Assembly: GCF_013409045.1 (NCBI RefSeq)
Contig: NZ_JACCBT010000001.1
Location: forward strand, 1,178,001-1,242,000
Length of the DNA stretch: 64,000 nt
Source: Actinomadura citrea
GTDB taxonomy: Bacteria; Actinomycetota; Actinomycetes; Streptosporangiales; Streptosporangiaceae
Direction: 5' to 3'
Shown here: positions 38,859 through 46,130 of the stretch, in pieces
Layout: each line of letters begins with the position of its first letter
How positions within the stretch are numbered: position 1 is the first letter of the stretch
Translations under genes and position numbers: made by a program
Notes under the pieces: generated by a model
Database searches by the model: none
Told to the model about the DNA's origin: nothing
What the model saw: the letters and a program-made list of their open reading frames with translations, nothing else

Positions 38859-40313
38859 TCAGACGCCGGTGGGGACGGACTCGACGGGCGCGGCGGCGGC
38901 CACGGGCGCCGGGCGGCGGAGGACGAGCAGCGACACCGCGAGCGCGGCGACCAGCAGGCCCGCCGAGACGGTGAACGCCAGGTGGTAGCCGCCGGTCAGG
39001 GCGGCGGCGGTGTCCCGCCCGTCCGCCCGCAGGGACTCGACGCGGGACGCGGCGAGCGTGGTCATGACCGCGACGCCGAGCGCCATCCCGACCTGCTGGA
39101 CGGTGTTGAACAGGCCGGACGCGAGGCCCGCGTCCTCGGGACGGGCGCTGGACATGCCGAGTCCGGTCAGCGACGGCAGCACGAGCCCGCCGCCCGAGAT
39201 CAGGATGAATACCGGGAGCAGGTCGGTGACGTAGTTCGCGTCCACCGGGACGGTCGTGAGCCAGGCCATCGCGCCGATCAGCAGGACGAGCCCGGCCACC
39301 AGCACGAAGCGCTCGCCGAAGCGGTTCGACAGCCGCGCGGACGCCAGCAGGGACACCGCCCCGATCGACACGGCGGCGGGGAGCATCGCGAGCCCGGTGC
39401 CGAGCGCGCTGTAGCCGAGCACCTGCTGCATGTAGAGGGCGACGATCACCTGGAACGAGAACATCGCCGACAGGGTCAGCAACTGGACGGCGTAGGCGCC
39501 GGACACGTTGCGGGAGCGCAGGATCCGCAGCGGCATCAGCGGCGTCGCCGCGCGGGCCTGGCGGACGGTGAATCCGGCGAGCAGCAGCAGCGACAGGGCG
39601 CCGAGGCCCAGCGTGTGCGCCGACAGCCATCCGTACCGCTCGACCTTGACGACCGTGTAGATGCCCAGCATCAGGCCGGACGTGACCAGCGCAGCGCCCG
39701 CGACGTCGGCGCCGGCGGCCAGACCGGCTCCCCGGTCGCGGGGGAGGGCGGGAAGGGCGAGCAGCATCACGGCCAGGCCGATCGGCAGGTTGATCAGGAA
39801 GATCCAGTGCCAGCTCAGCGCGTCGGTGAGCACGCCGCCGAGCACCTGCCCGATGGACGCACCGGCCGCGCCGGTGAAGCTGAACACCCCGATCGCCTTG
39901 GTCCGTTCGCGGGGGTCGGCGAAGAGCGTCACGAGGATGCCGAGCACGACGGCGGAGGCGAGGGCGCTGCCGACGCCCTGCAGGAATCGGGCGGCGATCA
40001 GCAGGCCGGACGTGGTGGCGGCGCCCGCCAGCACCGACGCCGCCGTGAAGACGGCGTTCCCGGCGAGGAACAGCGTGCGGCGGCCGACGAGGTCGCCGAG
40101 GCGCCCGGCGAGGAGCAGCAGGCCGCCGAGGGGGATCAGGTAGGCGTTCATGATCCAGCTGAGCCCGGCGGGCGAGAAGCCGAGGTCGTCCTGGATCGCG
40201 GGGGCGGCGACCGTGACGATGCTGCCGTCCAGGATGGTCATCAGCATCGTGGCGGACAGCACGCCGAGCGCCGCCCACCGGGAGCGGAGCGGGGAGAGCG
40301 AGAGGGAGGGCAT
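38859..40313 (-). CDS. MFS drug exporter (DHA2/EmrB-QacA type, 14 helices)
   Basis: The 484-residue product has about fourteen hydrophobic helices. It has motif A (GRLGDLVGRRTLFLAGNAVF, about 70-89), motif C (GAAGASIGQVLGGVLTDALS, about 150-169) and motif D1-like LSATMLMTILDGSIVTVAAP at the start. This is the DHA2 proton-antiport multidrug family. ATG 40313 is 41 bp from a 22-bp operator. A MarR gene lies upstream in the same orientation with a matching operator, so the pair forms a drug-responsive module. Confidence 0.93.
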   Translation of the reverse strand: MPSLSLSPLRSRWAALGVLSATMLMTILDGSIVTVAAPAIQDDLGFSPAGLSWIMNAYLIPLGGLLLLAGRLGDLVGRRTLFLAGNAVFTAASVLAGAATTSGLLIAARFLQGVGSALASAVVLGILVTLFADPRERTKAIGVFSFTGAAGASIGQVLGGVLTDALSWHWIFLINLPIGLAVMLLALPALPRDRGAGLAAGADVAGAALVTSGLMLGIYTVVKVERYGWLSAHTLGLGALSLLLLAGFTVRQARAATPLMPLRILRSRNVSGAYAVQLLTLSAMFSFQVIVALYMQQVLGYSALGTGLAMLPAAVSIGAVSLLASARLSNRFGERFVLVAGLVLLIGAMAWLTTVPVDANYVTDLLPVFILISGGGLVLPSLTGLGMSSARPEDAGLASGLFNTVQQVGMALGVAVMTTLAASRVESLRADGRDTAAALTGGYHLAFTVSAGLLVAALAVSLLVLRRPAPVAAAAPVESVPTGV

Positions 40314-40353
40314 TGGTCATCTCCTGTCGGGAAGTACAGGAGAGACCGTAGCA

Positions 40354-40375
40354 GATAGTTTTGTTACAGACTATC
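40354..40375. promoter_or_regulatory. MarR operator in front of the MFS gene
   Basis: GATAGT and ACTATC flank 10 bp. The full 22 bp matches the site at 40892-40913 at most positions. It lies 41 bp before the MFS ATG. Confidence 0.7.
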
Positions 40376-40385
40376 CAGCACGGAT

Positions 40386-40874
40386 TTACTTCTGGCGCTC
40401 GCGGGCTCGCCGGGCCGGCGCCGTGGCCTCCGGCGGGGTGGCCAGATGCCCGGCGACCAGGGTGTTCAGCGCCTGGACGAGGGCCTCGCGCTGGTCGTCC
40501 GGCAGTGAGCCGAGGGCCGCCGTGTGGACGCCGTCCACGATCTGCTGGCTGCGGGCGGCGACCCGCGCGCCCTCCTCGGTGACGGCGATGATCCGGGCCC
40601 GCCGGTCCCGGGACGACGGGCGCCGCTCGGCGAGCCCGGCCTTCTCCAGGGCGTCCACGGTCACGACCATGGTGGTCTTGTCCATGTCGCCGATCTCGGC
40701 GAGCTGGATCTGGGTGCGCTCCTCCTGCAGGGCGTGCACCAGGACGCAGTGCATGCGCGGGGTCAGCCCGATCTCCGCGAGCGCCGCCGTCATGCGGCCG
40801 CGCAGCACGTGGCTTGTGTGGTCGAGCAGGAACGACAGGTCCGTCTGCGTGCGTGCGGGGGCCATCGAGGTCAT
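40386..40874 (-). CDS. MarR-family regulator of the MFS exporter
   Basis: The 162-residue product has the MarR winged helix: QIQLAEIGDMDKTTMVVTVD (about 57-76), ALEKAGLAERRPSSRDRRAR with the DxR wing, and flanking dimerisation helices. Start ATG 40874, with ATG 40865 as an alternative. It lies between two copies of the same operator, one for itself and one for the MFS gene. The operator upstream also faces the trpS leader, which is divergent. Confidence 0.92.
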   Translation of the reverse strand: MTSMAPARTQTDLSFLLDHTSHVLRGRMTAALAEIGLTPRMHCVLVHALQEERTQIQLAEIGDMDKTTMVVTVDALEKAGLAERRPSSRDRRARIIAVTEEGARVAARSQQIVDGVHTAALGSLPDDQREALVQALNTLVAGHLATPPEATAPARRARERQK

Positions 40875-40891
40875 GGCCCCAGCCTACCCAA

Positions 40892-40913
40892 GATGGTTTC
40901 GTTCTAGATTATC
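40892..40913. promoter_or_regulatory. MarR operator between marR and the trpS leader
   Basis: GATGGT and ATTATC flank 10 bp and align without gaps to the site at 40354-40375. It is 18 bp before the marR ATG and 37 bp before the trp leader GTG. Confidence 0.65.
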
Positions 40914-40949
40914 TGGCATCGGCCGCATTCGGTGGGCTAACATGAAGGG

Positions 40950-40988
40950 GTGAAGCGCACCGCATGTCTCGGCTGGTGGCCGTCCTAG
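40950..40988 (+). CDS. Trp leader peptide (12 residues, tandem Trp codons)
   Basis: GTG 40950 opens a 13-codon frame, MKRTACLGWWPS followed by TAG. The two adjacent TGG codons (40974-40979) are a sensor for charged tRNA-Trp. The stop codon lies at the top of the first hairpin. AAGGGG just before the GTG can act as a ribosome binding site. Ribosome stalling at the Trp codons would cover 40977 and beyond and free segment 2 of the attenuator. Confidence 0.85.
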   Translation: MKRTACLGWWPS

Positions 40989-41040
40989 GACGGCCACAGT
41001 GACGCATGCGATCGGGCCGTCCGCTGGGCGGCCCTTTCTC
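40977..41040 (+). promoter_or_regulatory. Ribosome-mediated Trp attenuator
   Basis: Segment 1 (TGGCCGTCC, 40977-40985) pairs with segment 2 (GGACGGCCA, 40988-40996). Segment 2 can instead pair with segment 3 (GGCCGTCC, 41015-41022), which is identical to the core of segment 1. Segment 3 with its preceding G pairs with segment 4 (GGGCGGCCC, 41026-41034) to make a terminator followed by TTTCTCTT. This is the mutually exclusive folding needed for attenuation. In Streptomyces coelicolor the auxiliary, indolmycin-resistant trpRS gene is controlled the same way. Confidence 0.85.
41014..41040 (+). terminator. Attenuator terminator hairpin
   Basis: GGGCCGTCC (41014-41022) pairs with GGGCGGCCC (41026-41034), a 9-bp stem with one G-U pair and a GCT loop, followed by TTTCTC. 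It is one of the few hairpins in the window with a T-tract. Confidence 0.85.
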
Positions 41041-41099
41041 TTCCTCGGTGAACCGGGCCGGACCGGCGGGACGGCCGGAGACCCGACGAGGAGGACCCC

Positions 41100-42131
41100 A
41101 TGGACATCACCCCTGAAGACCGCAGCCGCCTGCTGGAAGAACGCATCGCGGTCGACCCCGGAGCCTTCCGGGTCCTGACGGGCGACCGCCCCACCGGCCC
41201 GCTGCATCTCGGGCACTACTTCGGCACTCTGGCCAACCGGGCGCGGCTCCAGCGCGCGGGCGTGGAGCTGTTCGTCCTGGTGGCCGACTACCAGGTGCTC
41301 ACCGACCGGGACGTCGCCGACCACCTGTCGGAGTACGTCGAGGGCCTGGTCGCCGACTACCTGGCGGCCGGGATCGACCCGTCCGCGGCGACGATCTTCC
41401 GGCACAGCAGCGTCCCCGCGCTGAACCAGCTCATGCTGCCGTTCCTGTCGCTCGTGTCGATCGCGGAGCTGAGCCGCAACCCCACGGTGAAGGACGAGAT
41501 CGCGACGTCCCGGCAGGCGGCGGTCAGCGGGCTGATGTTCACCTACCCCGTCCACCAGGCCGCCGACATCCTGTTCTGCAAGGCCGACCTCGTACCCGTC
41601 GGCAGGGACCAGCTCCCGCACCAGGAGATCACCCGGACCATCGCGCGCCGCTTCAACGAGCGCTACGGGCCCGTGTTCCCGGTACCGGACGCCCTGCTGT
41701 CGAACGCGCCGCTCCTGCTCGGCACCGACGGCCACAAGATGAGCAAGAGCCGCGGCAACGCCATCGCCCTCTCCGCCACCGAGGACGAGACGGCGCGGCT
41801 GGTCAGGCGGGCCGTGACCGACGCGGACCGGACCATCACCTATGCGCCCGAGACCCGCCCGGAGGTCTCCGGCCTCGTGCTGCTCGCCGCCCTCTGCCAG
41901 GACCGCGACCCGCACACCGTCGCCGCCGAGATCGGCGACGGCGGCGCGGCGGCGCTGAAGAAGGTCGTGACCGACTCGGTGAACGAGTTCCTGCGCCCGA
42001 TCCGCGCCCGCCGCGCCGAACTGGCCGCCGACCGGGCGTACCTGCGGAGCGTCCTCGCCGAGGGCGACGAGCGCGCCAACACGATCGCCGAGCGCACGCT
42101 GGCAGAGGTCCGGGAGGCGATGGCGTCCTAG
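41100..42131 (+). CDS. trpS: Tryptophanyl-tRNA synthetase, auxiliary type
   Basis: The 343-residue product has the class I signature TGDRPTGPLHLGHYFGT (HIGH-type HLGH at 36-39) and KMSKS at 213-217 in GTDGHKMSKSRGN. It charges tRNA-Trp with tryptophan. Streptomycetes carry a housekeeping and an auxiliary TrpRS, the second resisting indolmycin; the leader attenuator upstream identifies this gene as the auxiliary type by analogy. Whether a second TrpRS exists lies outside the window. GAGGAGG lies just before ATG 41100. Confidence 0.95.
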   Translation: MDITPEDRSRLLEERIAVDPGAFRVLTGDRPTGPLHLGHYFGTLANRARLQRAGVELFVLVADYQVLTDRDVADHLSEYVEGLVADYLAAGIDPSAATIFRHSSVPALNQLMLPFLSLVSIAELSRNPTVKDEIATSRQAAVSGLMFTYPVHQAADILFCKADLVPVGRDQLPHQEITRTIARRFNERYGPVFPVPDALLSNAPLLLGTDGHKMSKSRGNAIALSATEDETARLVRRAVTDADRTITYAPETRPEVSGLVLLAALCQDRDPHTVAAEIGDGGAAALKKVVTDSVNEFLRPIRARRAELAADRAYLRSVLAEGDERANTIAERTLAEVREAMAS

Positions 42132-42157
42132 CGGCCGAGCATCGTGGGGCAGGCGTC

Positions 42158-42775
42158 CTAGCGGGGGGCGAGGCCGTTGAGGACGGTCGCGACGAGGTCG
42201 TCCACGACGTCCGGCGACACGCGGTGCGCGATGCCCTGGCCCTGGAACAGCAGCGACAGCACCGGCTCGTGGCAGGCGCCGACGATGAGCGAGGTGGCCG
42301 CCTCGACCCGGGCGTCCGGGGCGAGGCGGCCGAGGTCGCGCTCGCCGCGCAGGTAGGTGGCGAGCCGCTCGTTCCAGATGCCGCCCCCGCCGCTCAGCGC
42401 GGCGAACCGGGCGAGGACGGCCGGCTGCGCGACCAGCCCGGTCAGCGCGGGCAGCAGCCCGTCGTGCAGGGCGAGGCCGTGCGCCACGTACACGCGCAGG
42501 TTCTCCTCCACGGTGCCGCCGCCGGGCTCGGGCAGCGGGCCGAGCGGCCGCGCGACCGACTCGGCGTGCGCCCGCAGCGCGTGCGCGAGCAGCTCCTCCT
42601 TGTCGGCGAAGTGGTTGTAGAGGACGCCGTCCGCGACGCCCGCCTCCCGCGCGATCGCCCGGACCGTCAGGCCCGCCGTCCCGCGCTCGGCGATCATCCG
42701 CTCGGCCGTGGCGATCAGGTGGTCGCGCAGGGTGCGGTCGCCGGCGCCCAGCGCCGCCGCTCTTCGAGGTGACAT
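42158..42775 (-). CDS. TetR-family regulator
   Basis: The 205-residue product starts MSPRRAAALGAGDRTLRDHL. Its TetR helix-turn-helix reads GLTVRAIAREAGVADGVLYN, then HFADKEELLAHALRAH. The ligand domain has a C-terminal TetR_C-like segment (ARVEAATSLIVGACHEPVLS). It converges on trpS with 26 bp between stops. Its target is not obvious; the methyltransferase gene lies upstream in the same direction. Confidence 0.9.
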   Translation of the reverse strand: MSPRRAAALGAGDRTLRDHLIATAERMIAERGTAGLTVRAIAREAGVADGVLYNHFADKEELLAHALRAHAESVARPLGPLPEPGGGTVEENLRVYVAHGLALHDGLLPALTGLVAQPAVLARFAALSGGGGIWNERLATYLRGERDLGRLAPDARVEAATSLIVGACHEPVLSLLFQGQGIAHRVSPDVVDDLVATVLNGLAPR

Positions 42776-42873
42776 CACCCCGCATCGTATTGAGCGGGCC
42801 CGGACCCGTGCGCGGCGCGTTCGGGCGGGAACCCCGGCCCGACCGCGTCCTCGACGTGGTGGACGCCGGGCAT

Positions 42874-43692
42874 CTAGCCACGCCGTGCCGTGACCAGCCA
42901 CGCGGTGCTGCGCAGGCGGACGGCGCCGTCGCGCTCGAAGGGGCGCATCGCCTCGACGAGGGCGTCGCGCACGTCGTCGCCCGCGCCGTAGTTGTAGTGG
43001 ATCGGGCCCCAGCCGGCGAAGAACTCCCCGGCCTCGCGGGCGTCGCGCCCCCAGATCTGCTCGGCCTCGACCCTGCGGCTGGACACGCCGCGGAACCCGG
43101 CGCCCCCGAGGATCTCCTGGACGCGGCCTGGGTCCGAGAGCGACAGCGGCCCGCCGTCGTGCCCGACCGGGGGCCGGTCGAGGGGCGGGAGCGCGGCCAT
43201 GACGGCCCCCATCTCGCTCTCGGCGAGGGGCGCCATGCACAGCAGCGCCAGCCGGCCGCCCTCGCGCAGGGCCCGCCGGACATTGCCGAACGCGGCGACC
43301 GGATCGGTGAAGAACATGATCCCGAACCGGCTGACGGCGACGTCGAAGCCGGCGGCGGGGAAGGGGTGCACCTGCGCGTCGCCCCGTTCGAAGGACACGT
43401 TCGCGACGCCCTCCTTCTCGGCGAGGGAGCGGGCGCGGGCGAGCATCGACCGGGACAGGTCGACGCCCGTCGCGGCGCCGAGGGCCGCCCGGCCCGCCGC
43501 GAGCCGGGTGATCTGCCCGTTGCCGCAGCCGATGTCGAGGACGCGGTCGCGCGGCCCGATCGCCGCCGCCTCCAGCAGAACGTCGTTGAATCCGCCGTTC
43601 ATGGCGTCGTACCGGTCGTGGTGCTCCGCCCAGTGCTCGCCCTCGTACCCGTTCCACGCCTCCGCCTGGTGGGTGTTGACGATCTCCGTCAT
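42874..43692 (-). CDS. Class I SAM-dependent methyltransferase
   Basis: The 272-residue product starts MTEIVNTHQAEAWNGYEGEH. It has motif I RVLDIGCGNGQITRLAAGRA (about 49-68), the acidic motif II residue in GATGVDLSRSM, and motif post I FERGDAQVHPFPAAGFDVAV. It is a UbiE/Coq5-like enzyme of unknown substrate. ATG 43692 has GGAGG five bases upstream; ATG 43704 is an in-frame alternative. The divergent TetR gene at 43817 and the palindromes between them suggest drug or metabolite control. Confidence 0.9.
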   Translation of the reverse strand: MTEIVNTHQAEAWNGYEGEHWAEHHDRYDAMNGGFNDVLLEAAAIGPRDRVLDIGCGNGQITRLAAGRAALGAATGVDLSRSMLARARSLAEKEGVANVSFERGDAQVHPFPAAGFDVAVSRFGIMFFTDPVAAFGNVRRALREGGRLALLCMAPLAESEMGAVMAALPPLDRPPVGHDGGPLSLSDPGRVQEILGGAGFRGVSSRRVEAEQIWGRDAREAGEFFAGWGPIHYNYGAGDDVRDALVEAMRPFERDGAVRLRSTAWLVTARRG

Positions 43693-43705
43693 GGGCTCCT
43701 CCATG

Positions 43706-43734
43706 TGAACGAATGTTCATGAACGTGCGTTCAT
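43706..43734. promoter_or_regulatory. TetR-type operators upstream of the methyltransferase gene
   Basis: ATGAACG-TG-CGTTCAT (43719-43734) is a perfect 7-bp inverted repeat. It shares its first bases with TGAAC-GAAT-GTTCA (43706-43719). Both are AT-rich and sit in the divergent promoter space. Confidence 0.65.
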
Positions 43735-43783
43735 AATGAGCGAACCCGGTGCCCGAGTCAAGGCGGGCGGTCGTGAGAACATA

Positions 43784-43801
43784 GAACGGAATTCTTCGTT
43801 C
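43784..43801. promoter_or_regulatory. Operator GAACG-N8-CGTTC before TetR gene
   Basis: An inverted repeat whose GAACG/CGTTC half sites also occur in the methyltransferase operator. It lies 15 bp before the TetR ATG, consistent with one regulator binding both ends of the intergenic region. Confidence 0.55.
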
Positions 43802-43816
43802 CGCTATCATGGAGGC

Positions 43817-44452
43817 ATGGAGACGGCACGAGCGCCCATGAGCGGGCGGAAAGCGCAGGCCGCACGCAACGACGACCTCATCAGGGAGGCGGCGCGGGCG
43901 GTGTTCACCGCCGACCCCGGCGCGCCGATCTCGGCGGTGGCCGAGCACGCGGGGGTCGGGATCAGCGCGCTGTACCGGCGCTACAAGAGCAAGGAGGACC
44001 TGCTCCAGAAGCTCGCCGACGAGGGCATGGACCGCTACCTCGCCGAGGTGGAGGCGGCCCTGGACGACGACGGCGACCCGTGGGAGGCGTTCGCCGCGTT
44101 CATGCGCCGCTGCCTGGACATCGGCGCGGGCTCCCTCACCATGCGCCTGGCGGGCACCTTCGAGGTCACCGAGGCCATGGGCCGCAAGGGCCGCGAGATC
44201 CACGTCACGACGCAGCGGCTGCTGGAGCGCACCCGGGAGTCGGGCGGGCTGCGTCCCGAGATCGAGGTCGGCGACGTCTCGGTGATCCTGGAATACCTGC
44301 ACGGCATCCGGATCGGCGACGACGAGCGGATGAACCGGCTCCAGCACCGCTACCTGGCGCTGATCCTGGACGCCATGAACCTCGCGGACCGGCACGAACT
44401 GCCCGGTCCCCCGCCGAGCTGGCAGGAGCTGGTCACACGCTATGACGACTGA
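43817..44452 (+). CDS. TetR-family regulator coupled to AlkZ-like gene
   Basis: The product starts METARAPMSGRKAQAARNDD, with the helix-turn-helix DPGAPISAVAEHAGVGISAL then YRRYKSKEDLLQKLADEGM. The C-terminal domain (TFEVTEAMGRKGREIHVTTQ) is typical of the subgroup with SPKFYH-like ends. It overlaps the next gene by 11 bp, so the regulator and the winged-helix protein are co-translated. ATG 43838 is a possible alternative start. Confidence 0.9.
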   Translation: METARAPMSGRKAQAARNDDLIREAARAVFTADPGAPISAVAEHAGVGISALYRRYKSKEDLLQKLADEGMDRYLAEVEAALDDDGDPWEAFAAFMRRCLDIGAGSLTMRLAGTFEVTEAMGRKGREIHVTTQRLLERTRESGGLRPEIEVGDVSVILEYLHGIRIGDDERMNRLQHRYLALILDAMNLADRHELPGPPPSWQELVTRYDD

Positions 44453-45530
44453 GCTGGGACGACGCGCGCTGAACCGGGCGCTACTGGCCCGCCAGCTCCT
44501 GCTGGAGCGGCACGCCATGCCCGCGCTGGAGGCGATCGAGCATCTGGTGGGCCTGCAGGCGCAGGCCCCGAACCCGCCCCACATCGGACTGTGGAGCCGG
44601 CTCGCGGACTACGCGCTCGACGAGGCCGGAGAGCTGATCGCCGACCGCCGGGCGCTGCGGATGGTGCTGATGCGCGGGACGCTGCACCTGGTCAGCGCCC
44701 GCGATGCCCGCGCGCTGCGGCCGCTCACCCAGGTGATCCTCGACAACCACCTGAAGGCGCGGGCGGCCGAGTTGAGGCACCTCGACCTCGCGGACGTCAC
44801 CGCGCGGGCGCGGTCCCTGCTGGAGGAGGAGCCTCGTTCCGACAAGGACCTGCGCGCGCTGCTGGCCGAACGGTGGCCGGACGAGGACCCGGCGCTGCTG
44901 GCCTGGGCCGTCCGCCTCTCCCTGCCGCTCGTCCAGGTCCCGCCGCGCGGGATCTGGGGGGCGTCCGGGATCGCGCGGCACACCACGCTGGAGAACTGGC
45001 TCGGGCCCACGGCGCCCGACCCGTCCCTGGACGACCTCGTGCGGCGCTATCTGGGAGCGTTCGGGCCCGCGAGCGTCCAGGACGTCCAGCAGTGGGCCGG
45101 GCTGACGCGCCTCGGCGAGGTCGTCGAGCGGCTCAGCCCCGAACTGGTGACCTTCCACGACGAGAACGGGCGGACGCTGTACGACCTACCGGACGCGCCG
45201 CGCCCCGGTCCCGGCGCGGAGGCGCCGGTCCGGTTCGTCCCCGACTTCGACAACCTGCTGCTGTCCCACGCCGACCGGGCGCGGATCATCTCCGAGGAGC
45301 ACCGCAAGCGCGTTTTCACCGTCAACGGCATCATCCGCGCGACGTTCCTCGTGGACGGCTTCGTCCACGGCATGTGGAAGATCGAGAAGGGCCGGGGCGA
45401 GGCCACGTTGCGGATCGAACCGTTCGCCCCCGTCCCGGGACCGGAGCGCGCCGCGCTGGAGGAGGAGGGCATGCGCCTCCTCGCCGCCGCCCACCCCAAG
45501 GCGAAGTCGCACGGCGTGGAGTTCGGCTAG
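44442..45530 (+). CDS. Winged-helix (HTH_42) DNA glycosylase family protein, AlkZ/YcaQ-like
   Basis: The 362-residue product belongs to PF06224, the AlkZ/YcaQ superfamily. The N-terminal part has HLVGLQAQAPNPPHIGLWSR (about 28-47), in which Q-A-Q fits the QxQ catalytic pattern of AlkZ. LMRGTLHLVSARDARALRPL (about 75-94) and the C-terminal RFVPDFDNLLLSHADRARII are family features. AlkZ removes azinomycin crosslinks from DNA; YcaQ has broader lesion range. Overlap with the TetR gene suggests inducible expression. The stop overlaps that of the converging MarR gene. Confidence 0.85.
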   Translation: MTTELGRRALNRALLARQLLLERHAMPALEAIEHLVGLQAQAPNPPHIGLWSRLADYALDEAGELIADRRALRMVLMRGTLHLVSARDARALRPLTQVILDNHLKARAAELRHLDLADVTARARSLLEEEPRSDKDLRALLAERWPDEDPALLAWAVRLSLPLVQVPPRGIWGASGIARHTTLENWLGPTAPDPSLDDLVRRYLGAFGPASVQDVQQWAGLTRLGEVVERLSPELVTFHDENGRTLYDLPDAPRPGPGAEAPVRFVPDFDNLLLSHADRARIISEEHRKRVFTVNGIIRATFLVDGFVHGMWKIEKGRGEATLRIEPFAPVPGPERAALEEEGMRLLAAAHPKAKSHGVEFG

Positions 45531-46039
45531 CCCTCGCGGGCGCACGGCGCCTCGCGGTCCGGGTCGAGGGAGCCCAGCAGGGCGTGGAGGATCTCGCGGA
45601 ACTCCAGCATCTGCTCGCGGGTCAGCGGGTCGAACAGGTGCCGCCTGACCTCCGCGACGTGGCCCGGCGCCGCCTTCGCGAGGACGGCGAAGCCCTCGTC
45701 GGTCAGCCGGGCGATCGTGGTGCGCCGGTCGGAGGAGGGCTTGCACCGGCTCACCCAGCCGGCCTCCTCCAGCCGGTTCACCGCGTGCGACAGGCGGCTC
45801 GGCGACGAATGGACGATCTCGGCGAGCTCGGTCATCGTCAGCGCGCGGCCGGGCGCCTCCGACAGCATCGCCAGGATCATGTAGTAGGTGTGCGGCAGGC
45901 CCGAGTCGCGCTGGAGTTGGCGGTCGAGGGCCTCGCCGAGCAGCCGGGACGTCCACAGGAAGGCGCGCCAGGTCTCCTGCTCGTCGTCGTCGAGCCAGTG
46001 CGGCTCGGTCGTCGTCTCCCCGCTGATCGTCTCGGCCAT
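45527..46039 (-). CDS. MarR-family regulator
   Basis: The 170-residue product has a MarR winged helix (ALTMTELAEIVHSSPSRLSH, then AVNRLEEAGWVSRCKPSSDR and RRTTIARLTDEG). A first dimerisation helix EQETWRAFLWTSRLLGEALD precedes it. It is divergent from the LigB-type dioxygenase gene and shares an intergenic region with three TTGA/TCAA palindromes. MarR regulators at such positions often respond to the phenolic substrate. Confidence 0.92.
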   Translation of the reverse strand: MAETISGETTTEPHWLDDDEQETWRAFLWTSRLLGEALDRQLQRDSGLPHTYYMILAMLSEAPGRALTMTELAEIVHSSPSRLSHAVNRLEEAGWVSRCKPSSDRRTTIARLTDEGFAVLAKAAPGHVAEVRRHLFDPLTREQMLEFREILHALLGSLDPDREAPCAREG

Positions 46040-46058
46040 GTTCCCAGTCTACCCGGCA

Positions 46059-46113
46059 CTTGAACCCTCAAGACTTGAATGTTCAACGAAATCAAGTATC
46101 GTTGAACTCTCAA
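46059..46113. promoter_or_regulatory. Three MarR-type palindromes
   Basis: CTTGA-ACCC-TCAAG (46059-46072), TTGAA-TG-TTCAA (46075-46086) and TTGA-ACTC-TCAA (46102-46113) are variants of one motif, spaced between the divergent MarR (46039) and dioxygenase (46131) starts. Confidence 0.7.
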
Positions 46114-46130
46114 GTAAAGGGAGGGCGGAC

